Assembly: GCA_021228405.1 (NCBI GenBank)
Contig: JAJQRF010000002.1
Span: 682,001 to 746,000, forward strand
Direction: 5' to 3'
DNA length: 64,000 nucleotides
Source of the DNA: Pyrinomonadaceae bacterium
Lineage (GTDB): Bacteria > Acidobacteriota > Blastocatellia > Pyrinomonadales > Pyrinomonadaceae
In this document: piece by piece, positions 8,217 to 17,387 of the stretch
Layout: each line of letters starts with the position of its first letter
Numbering within the stretch: the stretch's first letter is position 1
The notes under the pieces: generated by a model
Told to the model about the DNA's origin: nothing
The model's database searches: none
Seen by the model: the letters and a program-made list of their open reading frames with translations, nothing else
Position numbers and translations under genes: made by a program

Positions 8217-8701
8217 TTTGGTTTGGGTTTTCCCGTCCGCAAGTAAAGTTTCGCGTGACGCGATCCATTTCCATTTCTTTTTCGTTTTCTGCCAAACATC
8301 GAAAACCCTGGTTTTTACGACATTGGTTTCGCCTTTTGAATCGAATTCGGTATCGGTAACGGTACAGATCACGACTGCCGTTTTGCCGTAAAAATAAATC
8401 TCGAAATCGCCCGGAACGGAAAAGCTTTCCCTGACGGATTCATCTTTTTTCGTCCAAAAGGCGATCAACTGTTTTTTGTCGTAAACCTTATTCCCGACGC
8501 TGTATAAAATCAGCTTATCATCCATCAAACGGTCGAGCGTCGCCGCGTCGCGCATTTCGGAAGCCCGGGAAACTTCGTCAAGCGAATCAATTCGTTTCTT
8601 TCACGCTCGTTCTGCGCCGCAGATATTTGCACAGAAACGACAAATAAATAAACCAGAAAAAACAAAAACTTCAAACGGTCGGAATGTCCTGTAATTTTCA
8701 T
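8214..8701 (-). pseudogene. DUF4440/SnoaL-like (NTF2 fold) exported protein, frameshifted
   Basis: Read leftward from the ATG at 8701 there is a clear signal peptide (MKITGHSDRLKFLFFLVYLF..., cleavage after ISA), but that frame runs into unrelated residues and stops near 8533. The rest of the protein is in another frame: LDEVSRASEMRDAATLDRLMDD, then a YDKKQLIAFW segment and a WKWIASRETLL end, typical of DUF4440-like NTF2 folds. A single-base change between about 8585 and 8603, near A-rich sequence, would join the frames. It is either a real pseudogene or a sequencing error. A downstream ATG at 8555 gives only a leaderless fragment. Confidence 0.75.
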
Positions 8702-8786
8702 AAATTTTTCCCTGACAATGAATGATAAACCTTTCGACGGTAATCACTGATCGGATAATTTCCTGAATTTTAATGGTTTTATTAAA

Positions 8787-8813
8787 AAAGCGCGAACATT
8801 TCGCCCGCGCTTT
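8787..8813 (-). terminator. Terminator for the leftward P-domain/FG-GAP gene
   Basis: CGCGCTTT (8806-8813) and AAAGCGCG (8787-8794) form a stem; on the minus strand a T-run follows. Confidence 0.7.
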
Positions 8814-8835
8814 CTCAAAGGGTTATTTTTCAGGT

Positions 8836-10425
8836 TTATCTGACCTGAAGCTCATAAGATACGAGCCGATCTGTCGAGAGTCCGAACATAAGGCTCGTTG
8901 GCGAACCGCCATTGGTGTAGAAAATTCTGGTATCTCTGCGCCACACGGCTTGATCGCTTCGCCCGTCGCCGTCATAATCCCCGGGAACCGGATAATCTGG
9001 CGAAAACGGGGTTCCGCCGAGTCCGAACGGAACGCCGCTGACCAGATTGCTGCGGCTGTTTATCCAAAACCAGCTTCCTGATCCCGCACCGACGGTAAGA
9101 CCACGCCAGACGGCGAAATCCGTCACGCCGTCGCCGTCAAAATCCGAGGGGATGATATAGTCGGTCGAAAAGTTTCCGAAATCGGCTACTTTTACCGAAC
9201 GACTCGAACTTTTCTGGACGATGAACGTGTCTAAACTGGTTCCGCTTGTGCGGTAAACTGCCGGGTCTGCTTTTCCGTCGCCGTCATAATCACCGCGTAT
9301 CGCAATATCTCCCAGAGTCGATTTCCCGAAATTTTCGACGCGTATCGCGCCGCCGCTTGCGCTTTGACGGATATACCAAAAAAGGTCTGTGCCTTGAGTG
9401 CGGACGATTGCCGGATCAGCAATTCCGTCGCCGTCGAAATCCTGCACCAGACGCGCATCATCGCCCACCATTCCCCAGGGAATAATCATATTGCCGCCGG
9501 ACGTATCGGCAACGAAATAAGAGGCTGCGATGCTTCCTGAACGCGCTCCCCAAACAGCAATGTCGGTTCGTCCGTCGCCGTTGTAATCGGCGGGAACGAT
9601 CGAATCACCGTTAATGCCCCATTCGAGCGACATAAAACCGAGCGTCGTGCGTTGAATATACCATTGAAGCCGACCGCCGACATTTCTGACAACGGCATAA
9701 TCGGTTCTTCCGTCGCCGTCAAAATCCAGAACTTTAGCAGCGCGATTTGCCGGGGCGGTCTTTATTTCCAATCTCCACCCGGCGGAAATAGCACCGCTTG
9801 CGCCCGGTGTATCGTCCATAACATAAAGCCGCCAAATGCCGTTCGGATCGCTTCCGTTCAGAACATTCAATTCGGTTTCTCCTGAAAACGGAGGCGCAGG
9901 TGCGGCGTAAAAGTCTGCCCCTTCGCCCGGGTCAGTGTAAACGCTCGGCTTGAAAATTCCGTTTACGGGAGCCGAAAAAAGCGGTATCCGATTCGGTGCG
10001 GAATCATCGAAAGCAATACTCAAATTCGTCACGTTTGCCGGGCTGTAATCAACGTCCGACAGAAAAACGAGATTTTTTCCGCCGGGACTGACAAGCATTA
10101 TATCGAGGTTATTGAACGATGTGTGATTAATGTTATAAAGCGAGATGTTTACATCGGTAATTGTTCCCGTCAGCCCGCTGACATTTATCGTTGACGGATA
10201 AATGCCCGCCGCTCCCGAACTAAATATTGGAATATTGTCGAAACTATCAAAAGCCGCACTCGGCATAAGCGAATCCGAAACGCGTCCTTCGATCGGCGGT
10301 CGCAATTCCGATAAGTTTTTTTCTTCGGTAAATTTTGTGTCATCCGATTGTGCAAATGTTCCGAATGCGCTGAAAGACATCAATAAGACCAACTCGAAAA
10401 TTGATAAAAATAATTTCTTTTTCAT
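8836..10425 (-). CDS. Exported P-domain-like protein with FG-GAP/VCBS repeats
   Basis: 529 residues. A signal peptide (cleavage near FAQ, about residue 26) precedes a proprotein-convertase P-domain-like beta-sandwich (about 75-225: INVSGLTGTITDVNISLYNI, LDIMLVSPGGKNLVFLSD, DPNGIWRLYVMDDTPGASG). About six FG-GAP/VCBS repeats with DxDGDG calcium loops follow. The same two-module layout recurs in the 42801-45782 protein. It is probably secreted or surface-exposed; the target is unknown. It stands 38 bases downstream of the leftward Ig-like gene and may be cotranscribed with it. GGAG precedes the start. Confidence 0.85.
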   Translation of the reverse strand: MKKKLFLSIFELVLLMSFSAFGTFAQSDDTKFTEEKNLSELRPPIEGRVSDSLMPSAAFDSFDNIPIFSSGAAGIYPSTINVSGLTGTITDVNISLYNINHTSFNNLDIMLVSPGGKNLVFLSDVDYSPANVTNLSIAFDDSAPNRIPLFSAPVNGIFKPSVYTDPGEGADFYAAPAPPFSGETELNVLNGSDPNGIWRLYVMDDTPGASGAISAGWRLEIKTAPANRAAKVLDFDGDGRTDYAVVRNVGGRLQWYIQRTTLGFMSLEWGINGDSIVPADYNGDGRTDIAVWGARSGSIAASYFVADTSGGNMIIPWGMVGDDARLVQDFDGDGIADPAIVRTQGTDLFWYIRQSASGGAIRVENFGKSTLGDIAIRGDYDGDGKADPAVYRTSGTSLDTFIVQKSSSRSVKVADFGNFSTDYIIPSDFDGDGVTDFAVWRGLTVGAGSGSWFWINSRSNLVSGVPFGLGGTPFSPDYPVPGDYDGDGRSDQAVWRRDTRIFYTNGGSPTSLMFGLSTDRLVSYELQVR

Positions 10426-10463
10426 AACTTTATCTCCTTTTTTGCAAATTCTTCAATGAATGC

Positions 10464-11042
10464 TTAGTACTTTCCTCCGGCTGAATCTTCCACCTCCGGC
10501 GCGAAAGTGTGCCGACGGATGAAATCGGAAAACGGGAAGCTGTATCCAATCACATCGGATCGATACAAACTCCGCCCATGATTTACCTTTCCGTCGAACA
10601 AGTTTTCGTTTGAAGCCGCTGATTGTGTGCAAACCAATTTGAATTCGGCTTTGTTTGAAAAAAGGCTGTTCGGCGAAAGAATCTGAATTTGCTGCCAGCC
10701 GTGATAGTTCGGCAGGACGGAAAAATCGCCCAAAGTCCACGTAGTCGAAACATATCTGACTCCGGCTCCGGCAAAATCCACATATTCGACCGGAAGCGTT
10801 GCGCCGTCATTACGAAGCCACGTATATTTCACACGCCCTTTGCCGTTTGCTTTGATCGCGCCCGTAAACTTGATCGTTCCCGGACATCTTCCGTAATACT
10901 CCGACGGCGATGCTTCGACATTTACGCTCTCGACGTTAAAAACAGACTGCGCAAATGTATGCGATGCTGATAATGTGATCATTCCCGTAAGACAGCCGAC
11001 GAATAAAACTGTCCAAATCATTAAACCAATTTGTTTTTTCAT
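10464..11042 (-). CDS. Exported protein of unknown function, Ig-like fold suspected
   Basis: 192 residues from the ATG at 11042, which has GGAG nearby; a longer frame upstream lacks that support and would bury the signal peptide. The signal peptide (MKKQIGLMIWTVLFVGCLTG, cleavage near FAQ) is followed by a beta-rich region, including CPGTIKFTGAIKANGKGRV and KYTWLRNDGA, that looks like one immunoglobulin-like sandwich. I do not recognise the family with certainty. The first gene of a leftward pair with the P-domain/FG-GAP protein, divergent from the winged-helix/PD40 regulator. Confidence 0.7.
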   Translation of the reverse strand: MKKQIGLMIWTVLFVGCLTGMITLSASHTFAQSVFNVESVNVEASPSEYYGRCPGTIKFTGAIKANGKGRVKYTWLRNDGATLPVEYVDFAGAGVRYVSTTWTLGDFSVLPNYHGWQQIQILSPNSLFSNKAEFKLVCTQSAASNENLFDGKVNHGRSLYRSDVIGYSFPFSDFIRRHTFAPEVEDSAGGKY

Positions 11043-11185
11043 AATATTTTCTCCATTTTTCTCTTCTAAGTTTTCTTGCCCGCCGGGAAACAAACGGCTA
11101 AAATACTTTTGTTCACTTAACAATTCAGCAAACGTTTTTCCCCCGGCAGTTCGTTTGACCAAATTTATATTCGGAGTTTGCGGAA

Positions 11186-13423
11186 GTGTCATCGGATTTA
11201 AATTCAATTCAATCTCAATTTAATATCAATCCCGGCAACTCCAGTGCGGGTAACACTTACGAGTTTGAAGATTTTCGGCTCGATGCCTCTTTATTAATGC
11301 TTTACAGGAAAAAAGAAACGATTTCGCTCGCTCCGAAGGTCGTCGAAACTCTGCTTGCGCTCATCGAACGGCGGGGCGAGATCGTTTCAAAACGTGAATT
11401 GATGAAACGTCTGTGGGCGGATTCTTTTGTTGAAGATTCAAATCTGACGCAGAACATTTATCTTTTGCGGAAAACACTCGGCAAAGGCACGGACGGACGC
11501 GAGTTGATAGAAACTTTTCGGCGGCGCGGCTATCGTTTTACGGGCGAAATAAAAAAACGGACGGCAAGCGGAGAAATAGAGAATGAAAGCAGATCGGAGA
11601 TTTTAACTCCAGAAACCGAAGAGATCGGAAGCGAAAATAAAAATCATCTCATTAAAAAAAATCCAAATGAATCAGACCGCAAGACTTTCTGGAAGAAAAG
11701 GATTTTTCCGTTAGTTACTGTGCTGCTTATTTTATCAATCGTGATTGTCGGCATCTTTCAGTTATATAAAATCAAAAGCGGCGAAAATTTTCGACCTGTA
11801 AACGTTCAGCTCAAACGTCTGACTCCCGACCAAAGCACCTTTAATCCGGCGATTTCGCCTGACGGAAAATATATTGCATATGCTTTGTTGGAAGAAAAAG
11901 GAAGCCTGTCGCTCTGGTTGCGTGATATGCAAAGCGGAGAAATCAAAAGACTTTTGCCGCCTTTCGCAAAGGCTTATATGGGATTACAGTTTTCGCCCGA
12001 CAGTAAGCAACTTTACTACCTGACTTACAACGGAATTGAACCTATTCTTTCGAGCATCGATCTTGAAAACGGTCAAACGCGCGAAGTTGCCGGAAATGTT
12101 TCGGTTTGGTTCGGTTTGTCGCCTGATGGCACTCAAGTCGCTTTCGTGCGCGATATGGATTTGGTCGTTGCCGCAACCGACGGGAGCCGTGAAGAACGGG
12201 TTATTGCCAAACGCGACGGAAAATCAAAGTGGTTCGCTTCGCAGACTGCCCAACCCGCCTGGTCGCCCGACGGCAAAAAGATCGTTGTTTCCGGCGGTTA
12301 TGCCGATCGGGACAAAAAATATTCCGAGCTTCTCGAAATTAATGTTAACGACGGTGCAGAGAAAAAAATTCAAACGCCGTTCTGGGAAAAGATCGGAAGT
12401 GTCGTTTGGACGAAGGACGATTCGGGTTTATACGTTACAGCCCGCGAAGCGGCTAATCAGCCGAATCAAATATTTTTCCTGTCTTTTGAAAATAGCGGAG
12501 TTCAGCGAATAACCAATGATCTGCACAATTACAATTCGCTGAGTTTGACCACGGATTCACGCTCTTTAGTAACTGAACAGGTCGCCGGAAAATCCGATAT
12601 TTGGATTGCCGAAGGAAGTGACTTAAATCAGATCAGGCGAATCACGTTTGAAGACGAAGAAACCACGGGAGTAAACGGTTTGGCATTTATGCCTGACGGA
12701 AGAATCGTCTATACCAGCCCGCGAAGCGGAAATCTCGATCTCTGGATAATGAATGCCGACGGAACGAACCAAAAACAATTAACCTCAAATATGAGCGGCT
12801 GGAACATTCGTCCGCGTCCGACGGCTGACGGTAAATATATTGTTTTTCAGTCCTTTTATAATAATCGAAATCAGATTTTACGAATGGACGCTGACGGTAA
12901 AAATATTATCCAGTTGACTAACGACAACGAAAGTTACAGTTTTCCCGATGTTTCGCCTGATGGACAGTGGGTTTACTGCACTATGAACAAAGAGGAAGAA
13001 ACGTCGATTTGGAAGGTTTCGATAAACGGCGGCACAACAGTTCGGTTTGCTGAAGAAAATAAAATTTTAGGCGCATCGATTTCGCCAAACGGCAAACTCA
13101 TTGCCGCAAATTACGAATGGAATCAAGATTCGTCCCTAAAAGTCGTGATACTTTCCGCCGAAAACGGAAAAATACTCAAACGGTTTGATATTGCCGCTTT
13201 TCGGCGAATATTGAAATGGTCGCCTGATTCAAAATCAATAATTTACATCCAGAGAAACTCGGCGAACCTTTATGAGCAACCGATCAAAGGTGGCGAACCG
13301 CGTCAATTAACAAAATTCGACCTCGAACAAACCTGGAATTTCGCCTTTTCGTTCGACCATCAACAAACCGCTTTCGTGCGCGGAACGATCAACACGGAAT
13401 CCGTTTTAATAAATCTGAAATAG
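11186..13423 (+). CDS. Winged-helix transmembrane regulator with PD40/TolB-like propeller
   Basis: 745 residues. An OmpR/PhoB-type winged helix (Trans_reg_C, about 25-118: FRLDASLLML...APKVVETLLALIERRGEIVSKRELMKRLW...LRKTLG...ETFRRRGYRFTGEI) is followed by a charged linker, one membrane helix (about 173-195) and a periplasmic PD40/TolB-type propeller (FNPAISPDGKYIAYAL, FSPDSKQLYYL, FPDVSPDGQWVYC). The layout resembles CadC-type one-component regulators that sense outside and bind DNA inside. This architecture is expanded in Acidobacteriota, from memory. Translation starts at GTG 11186. It is divergent from the leftward exported-protein operon, a possible target. No receiver domain is present. 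Confidence 0.88.
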   Translation: MSSDLNSIQSQFNINPGNSSAGNTYEFEDFRLDASLLMLYRKKETISLAPKVVETLLALIERRGEIVSKRELMKRLWADSFVEDSNLTQNIYLLRKTLGKGTDGRELIETFRRRGYRFTGEIKKRTASGEIENESRSEILTPETEEIGSENKNHLIKKNPNESDRKTFWKKRIFPLVTVLLILSIVIVGIFQLYKIKSGENFRPVNVQLKRLTPDQSTFNPAISPDGKYIAYALLEEKGSLSLWLRDMQSGEIKRLLPPFAKAYMGLQFSPDSKQLYYLTYNGIEPILSSIDLENGQTREVAGNVSVWFGLSPDGTQVAFVRDMDLVVAATDGSREERVIAKRDGKSKWFASQTAQPAWSPDGKKIVVSGGYADRDKKYSELLEINVNDGAEKKIQTPFWEKIGSVVWTKDDSGLYVTAREAANQPNQIFFLSFENSGVQRITNDLHNYNSLSLTTDSRSLVTEQVAGKSDIWIAEGSDLNQIRRITFEDEETTGVNGLAFMPDGRIVYTSPRSGNLDLWIMNADGTNQKQLTSNMSGWNIRPRPTADGKYIVFQSFYNNRNQILRMDADGKNIIQLTNDNESYSFPDVSPDGQWVYCTMNKEEETSIWKVSINGGTTVRFAEENKILGASISPNGKLIAANYEWNQDSSLKVVILSAENGKILKRFDIAAFRRILKWSPDSKSIIYIQRNSANLYEQPIKGGEPRQLTKFDLEQTWNFAFSFDHQQTAFVRGTINTESVLINLK

Positions 13424-13530
13424 CGGCGATTTACGTTTTTTCAGGTTTCCGAAGTAAATTTCGATCACATATACTACAATTTTACCGAACTTCACGCTAA
13501 AATCTTCAAGTAGAAACTTTTGGAGAAAAT

Positions 13531-13707
13531 ATGGCAATCAGTCCCGAACTTTTAGAAATTTTGCGTTGTCCGAAATGCAAATCAACCGTTAAGATCAAAG
13601 ACGATCAAAGCGGCTTGAAATGCACAAATCCCGAATGCTCGCTCGTTTACCCGATTCGTGACGAAATTCCCGTGATGCTTGTCGAAGAAGCCAAAGCGGA
13701 AAAATAG
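13531..13707 (+). CDS. Trm112-like zinc-binding protein
   Basis: A 58-residue protein. It starts MAISPELLEILRCPKCK and carries CPKC near residues 13-16, a second cysteine pair as CTNPEC (31-36), and the closing YPIRDEIPVML. This is the Trm112/UPF0434 (YcaR) family pattern. Eukaryotic Trm112 activates methyltransferases; bacterial members are poorly studied. TGGAG stands upstream of the ATG. It lies between the winged-helix/PD40 gene and the GT9 glycosyltransferase; YcaR-type genes are often near lipid A or cell-envelope sugar genes, which fits. Confidence 0.88.
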   Translation: MAISPELLEILRCPKCKSTVKIKDDQSGLKCTNPECSLVYPIRDEIPVMLVEEAKAEK

Positions 13708-13719
13708 AAGTCTTTTTTT

Positions 13720-13795
13720 GAAACAACGATTTGCGCGGATCGGCACGGATTATCTTTTTATATTGATCGGTGAAATCTGCGCAAATCGTTGTTTC
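13720..13795. repeat. Inverted repeat overlapping the glycosyltransferase start
   Basis: Perfect 17-bp arms, GAAACAACGATTTGCGC (13720-13736) and its complement (13779-13795), with a 42-base centre. The proposed GTG start at 13770 lies in the centre, so the right arm codes for the first residues or the true start is further down. Confidence 0.85.
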
Positions 13796-14867
13796 TTTCT
13801 CAAATTTGAAACCGCAAAATTCACAAATAGATTGGAAAAATGTAAACCGCGTTCTTATCATTCGCCTGAAATCCATCGGCGACACGGTGTTGACCACGCC
13901 TTCCCTGACCGCTTTACGCAGGTTTTTGCCCGAAGCGCAGATCGATGTTTTGCTCGAAGATTGGGCGGCACCGGTTTTAGACGGATTTGAAGCGATTGAT
14001 AATGTTATTTCATTCAAAAAAGACGACTTAAAATCGCGTCTTGCGACGGCTTGGCAACTTCGGCGAAATAAATACGATGTCGTTTTCAATCTTCACGGCG
14101 GCACGACTTCGGGTTTTTTTGTGCGTGCAACGGGTGCACCTCACCGCGTCGGCTATTCGCATTATCGTTACATATTTTTTCATAATCGATTACTTTCGTC
14201 GTCAGCCGATTTTTGGAATAAAAAAACGACGCACTCCGCCGAACAACAGCTCGCGCTTTTGGGATTCGCCGGAATTCCCGTCGAAGACAAACCGAAAAGT
14301 AAATTAAATATAACCGAAAAAGCTGAAAACTCGGTTGAAGAAAAACTAAAATCCGAAATCCAAAATCCGAAACGCGAAATCGCTTTGATTCATCCCGTAG
14401 CCGCATTTGATACGAAACAATGGGCAACGGAAAATTTTGCGCGTATCGCCGCCTATTTAAGCGAAAAAGGCTTTGAAATCGTTGCCGTTGCAACGAAAAA
14501 AGAGCGTGAAGTTTTAGAAGCGCTCAAAAAACTTTCTCAGGTTTCGATCACGGCTTTTGACGATCTGACCTTACCTGAAATCACGGCTTTGGCGGCAAAA
14601 GCGAAAATTTTTATCGGAAACGATTCGGGAATCGCGCATATCGCGGCGGCGGTTCAGACTCCTTCGATTGTCATTTTCGGCTCGTCAAACCGCGATCATT
14701 GGCGACCGTGGACTGATGCACCGCACGAGATCGTTTACGAAAAATTCGATTGTCAGCCGTGTGCCGGATATTTTTGCAAACAATTTTCCGAACCGAAATG
14801 TATTTTGAGCGTTAAAACGGAAAGCGTTATCGAAGCAATCGAAAGAGTTTTGAGTTCGGAGAAATGA
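13770..14867 (+). CDS. Glycosyltransferase family 9 (ADP-heptose:LPS heptosyltransferase-like)
   Basis: Up to 365 residues. It has the GT9 pattern: VLIIRLKSIGDTVLTTPSL at the start of the N-terminal Rossmann domain, an IALIHPVA strand opening the C-terminal domain, and the nucleotide-sugar region FIGNDSGIAHIAAAVQTPSIVIFG. It is cytoplasmic and expected to transfer a sugar during lipopolysaccharide core or related glycan assembly. The start is uncertain: GTG 13770 lies in an inverted repeat, and TTG 13806 is an alternative. The linker between the domains contains five 7-bp words (14348-14382), encoding a KSEIQNPKREI-type insertion. It is followed at four bases by the YdjM-like gene. Confidence 0.85.
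   Translation: MKSAQIVVSFSNLKPQNSQIDWKNVNRVLIIRLKSIGDTVLTTPSLTALRRFLPEAQIDVLLEDWAAPVLDGFEAIDNVISFKKDDLKSRLATAWQLRRNKYDVVFNLHGGTTSGFFVRATGAPHRVGYSHYRYIFFHNRLLSSSADFWNKKTTHSAEQQLALLGFAGIPVEDKPKSKLNITEKAENSVEEKLKSEIQNPKREIALIHPVAAFDTKQWATENFARIAAYLSEKGFEIVAVATKKEREVLEALKKLSQVSITAFDDLTLPEITALAAKAKIFIGNDSGIAHIAAAVQTPSIVIFGSSNRDHWRPWTDAPHEIVYEKFDCQPCAGYFCKQFSEPKCILSVKTESVIEAIERVLSSEK
14348..14382 (+). repeat. In-frame heptanucleotide insertion in the GT9 gene
   Basis: Five consecutive 7-mers (AAAATCC, GAAATCC, AAAATCC, GAAACGC, GAAATCG) inside the coding sequence, in the linker between the two Rossmann domains. Complementary words occur between genes at 5604-5617. Confidence 0.75.
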
Positions 14868-14871
14868 AAGA

Positions 14872-15408
14872 ATGCCAACCATCATCACACACGGATTCGT
14901 TGGATTGATCGGCGGAAAAATATTTTCCGAAAAGGAAAAATTAAAGTTTTGGGTTTTGTCGGCATTGATCCCGATGATTCCCGATGCCGACGTGATCGCT
15001 TTCAGATTCGGCATTCCTTACGAATCGATGCTCGGACACAGAGGCTTTTCACATTCGATAATTTTTGCATTGATTATCGCGTTAATCTTAATGTTCGCGG
15101 CGTTTCGGGAAATGAAATTCGGCGAAAAAAGATGGTTTCAATATTTCGCATTTTTCTTTCTGATCGCGCTTTCGCACCCGATCTTGGACGCATTTACAAA
15201 CGGCGGTTTGGGTGTTGGATTGGTCATTCCGATTGAAGAAAGCAGATATTTTGCACCGTTTCGCCCGATCGAAGTTTCTCCGATAGGCATCAGACGATTT
15301 CTGGACGGCTCGGCATTTTATGTTTTGTGGAGCGAATTTCTCTGGGTTTGGATTCCGCTAATAACATTTTATTTATTCAAAATCGCTTTTATAAAGTTCA
15401 AAAAATAA
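14872..15408 (+). CDS. YdjM/DUF457-type membrane-bound metal-dependent hydrolase
   Basis: 178 residues with four or so membrane helices. Conserved metal-ligand candidates are HGFVG near the N-terminus, PDADV, GHRGFSHS, and HPILDAFTNGG. These match the YdjM/DUF457 family of inner-membrane hydrolases; E. coli YdjM is LexA-regulated, but no LexA box is visible here. It follows the GT9 gene by four bases and probably shares its transcript. A convergent terminator follows. The substrate is not known. Confidence 0.85.
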   Translation: MPTIITHGFVGLIGGKIFSEKEKLKFWVLSALIPMIPDADVIAFRFGIPYESMLGHRGFSHSIIFALIIALILMFAAFREMKFGEKRWFQYFAFFFLIALSHPILDAFTNGGLGVGLVIPIEESRYFAPFRPIEVSPIGIRRFLDGSAFYVLWSEFLWVWIPLITFYLFKIAFIKFKK

Positions 15409-15414
15409 AATCAA

Positions 15415-15453
15415 AAAGGCATACAAAATGAGTTTTGTATGCCTTTCGTTTCT
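15415..15453. terminator. Bidirectional terminator
   Basis: AAAGGCATACAAAA (15415-15428) pairs perfectly with 15433-15446; T-rich on both exits. It separates the convergent YdjM-like and UbiB-like genes. Confidence 0.9.
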
Positions 15454-15454
15454 T

Positions 15455-17197
15455 TTACTTGTTCGTATTGAAAACCGTCTTAAATGCCATTTTTGCAAGT
15501 TTCCAGGTTCGGTCGAGATCGATCTTCCCGTCGGGTGTGTCGCGTCCGAGCAGTTTATCGGTCAGCAATTTCCGCAAATCTTTACCTTCGCGTTTGAGCA
15601 TAAATTCCTTGGCGTAGGGCTTTGCGGTTTCAAAGAAATTGAACTCGGGATCGGTAATGATTCCGATGCCTTCGAGCGTCATCAGCGCGCGCATAATGTA
15701 TGTAAAATTCGACGGCAGACGGAACGGATAATCATACATCACGTCGGCAAGATCGTATGTAAGCTCTTTGAACTTAACGTCTTTCAGTTTCAGATCGAGA
15801 TGCAGCGCAAACATTTTAATAACGACTTCCTTGATTTTCGTTTCGTCCGCGCCGGGCTTTAAGAAATCGAGATCGATCAAATCCTGCGCGATTCCTGCCG
15901 GGTCTTTGGCGACGACGTGGAAAAACGCGTCGATCATTTTTGCCTGCAATTTCGGCGTGATTCTGCCGACCATTCCGAAATCGAAAAACGCCAAACGTCC
16001 ATCAGGCATCACGAGCAGGTTGCCCGGATGCGGGTCGGCGTGGAAAAATCCGTCTTCGAGCAGTTGCTTGAGGTAAGTTTTTATCAGCAAACGGTTTACT
16101 TTTTCGGGCGAAACGTTTCTTGCGCGCAGTTTGTCGAGTTCGACGACCTTATCGCCGTGAATAAATTCCATCGTGATAACTTTTGAGGTCGTCGCGTTCC
16201 AGTAAATTTTCGGAACGTGAACATTCGTCCAATCCTTAAAATTCGCACTAAACCGTTCGGCGTTGCGACCTTCAGACGAATAATCCATTTCTTCGTGAAT
16301 CGTTTCGTCGAATTCGCGAAGCATTCCCGCCCAATCCGCATTTTCGTTCAAAGCCGGAAAACGTTCGGCGAATTTGGCAACTTTCCGCAAAATTTCGATG
16401 TCGCCTTTAATAATTCCCGCCAGATTCGGACGCTGAACTTTGACGGCAACTTCTTCACCCGTAAAGAGTTTGGCACGGTAAACTTGACCGAGCGATGCCG
16501 CTGCGATCGGTTCGACATCAAATTCGGCATAAACCTGATTGATCTTCTTTTCCAATTCTTTTTCGATTCGCGCAAAAGCAATTTCGTTCGGAAAAGACGG
16601 AACGGAATCCTGCAATTCGCCGAGAGCCTTCACAAAAGGAAGCGGTAAAAGATCGGCGCGGGTTCCGAGCGATTGCCCGATCTTAATAAAAGTCGGTCCG
16701 AGTTCGATCAGATTTTCCTTCAGCCAAACGGCTTGTTTTTCGTGATTTAACTCTTTATTTGCTTCAGTTCCGAGAAACCACCATTTCAGCAGAAGCATAA
16801 ATTGATGGAAAAACCAAAGCCTGACCTTATAAAATTTCTCGCCTAAGATCGCAAACCACGTCAAACGACGGGCAGTTTCGAGCCGGGCTTCGGCTTGTTT
16901 CAAATGCTGTGTGTGGTGCATCTCGTATTGATCGAGATACAAATAAAGCGCGAGCATTCCGATAACTTTTGAAACCTTGAAAAGCCGCAAATATCCGCGA
17001 AAGCCCTCGTAATTTTTCTCGACCTCGGTTTCCCGCTCGATCAAAGCCCGTTCTTCGGCGATCAGTTGTTCATTTGAAATTTGCTTTGCGATCGGCAGAT
17101 TTTTCGTCGGCAAAAGCGCGTGATTGCCGTTGCCGTTTGCCGAAATCGGTGAGTCCGTTTTTTCCAGTAAAGCCAGTTCCTGCTTGTTTTCCGTCAT
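15455..17197 (-). CDS. ABC1/UbiB-family atypical protein kinase (AarF-like)
   Basis: About 580 residues. The family motifs are present: the KxGQ element as FIKIGQSLGTRADLLP, the Ala-rich loop AAASLGQVYRAKL, the lysine in VAVKVQRP, the HADPHPGNLL catalytic segment and the FFDFGMVG metal-binding motif. UbiB/ADCK proteins are membrane-associated ATPases required for isoprenoid-quinone synthesis in many bacteria. The ATG at 17197 is preferred because AAGGA lies seven bases upstream; an in-frame ATG at 17236 has weaker support. A hydrophobic C-terminal end, usual for UbiB, is not obvious. Confidence 0.9.
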   Translation of the reverse strand: MTENKQELALLEKTDSPISANGNGNHALLPTKNLPIAKQISNEQLIAEERALIERETEVEKNYEGFRGYLRLFKVSKVIGMLALYLYLDQYEMHHTQHLKQAEARLETARRLTWFAILGEKFYKVRLWFFHQFMLLLKWWFLGTEANKELNHEKQAVWLKENLIELGPTFIKIGQSLGTRADLLPLPFVKALGELQDSVPSFPNEIAFARIEKELEKKINQVYAEFDVEPIAAASLGQVYRAKLFTGEEVAVKVQRPNLAGIIKGDIEILRKVAKFAERFPALNENADWAGMLREFDETIHEEMDYSSEGRNAERFSANFKDWTNVHVPKIYWNATTSKVITMEFIHGDKVVELDKLRARNVSPEKVNRLLIKTYLKQLLEDGFFHADPHPGNLLVMPDGRLAFFDFGMVGRITPKLQAKMIDAFFHVVAKDPAGIAQDLIDLDFLKPGADETKIKEVVIKMFALHLDLKLKDVKFKELTYDLADVMYDYPFRLPSNFTYIMRALMTLEGIGIITDPEFNFFETAKPYAKEFMLKREGKDLRKLLTDKLLGRDTPDGKIDLDRTWKLAKMAFKTVFNTNK

Positions 17198-17387
17198 TTG
17201 CAAATCCTTTTCTAACAAAATTCCCTCAAAATTCATCTTACCAAATCCAATACGAAATTAAATTCAGTTAGATTTATTTTTTTGAGTTTGCTTTGTCCGA
17301 AAGATTTTAAATAGCAGAAGTCCGCACGTCGGTAAGGGTGAAAAATATTCAACTTTACCGCTCTTACTATCGTGTCGGCTTTTGTGC

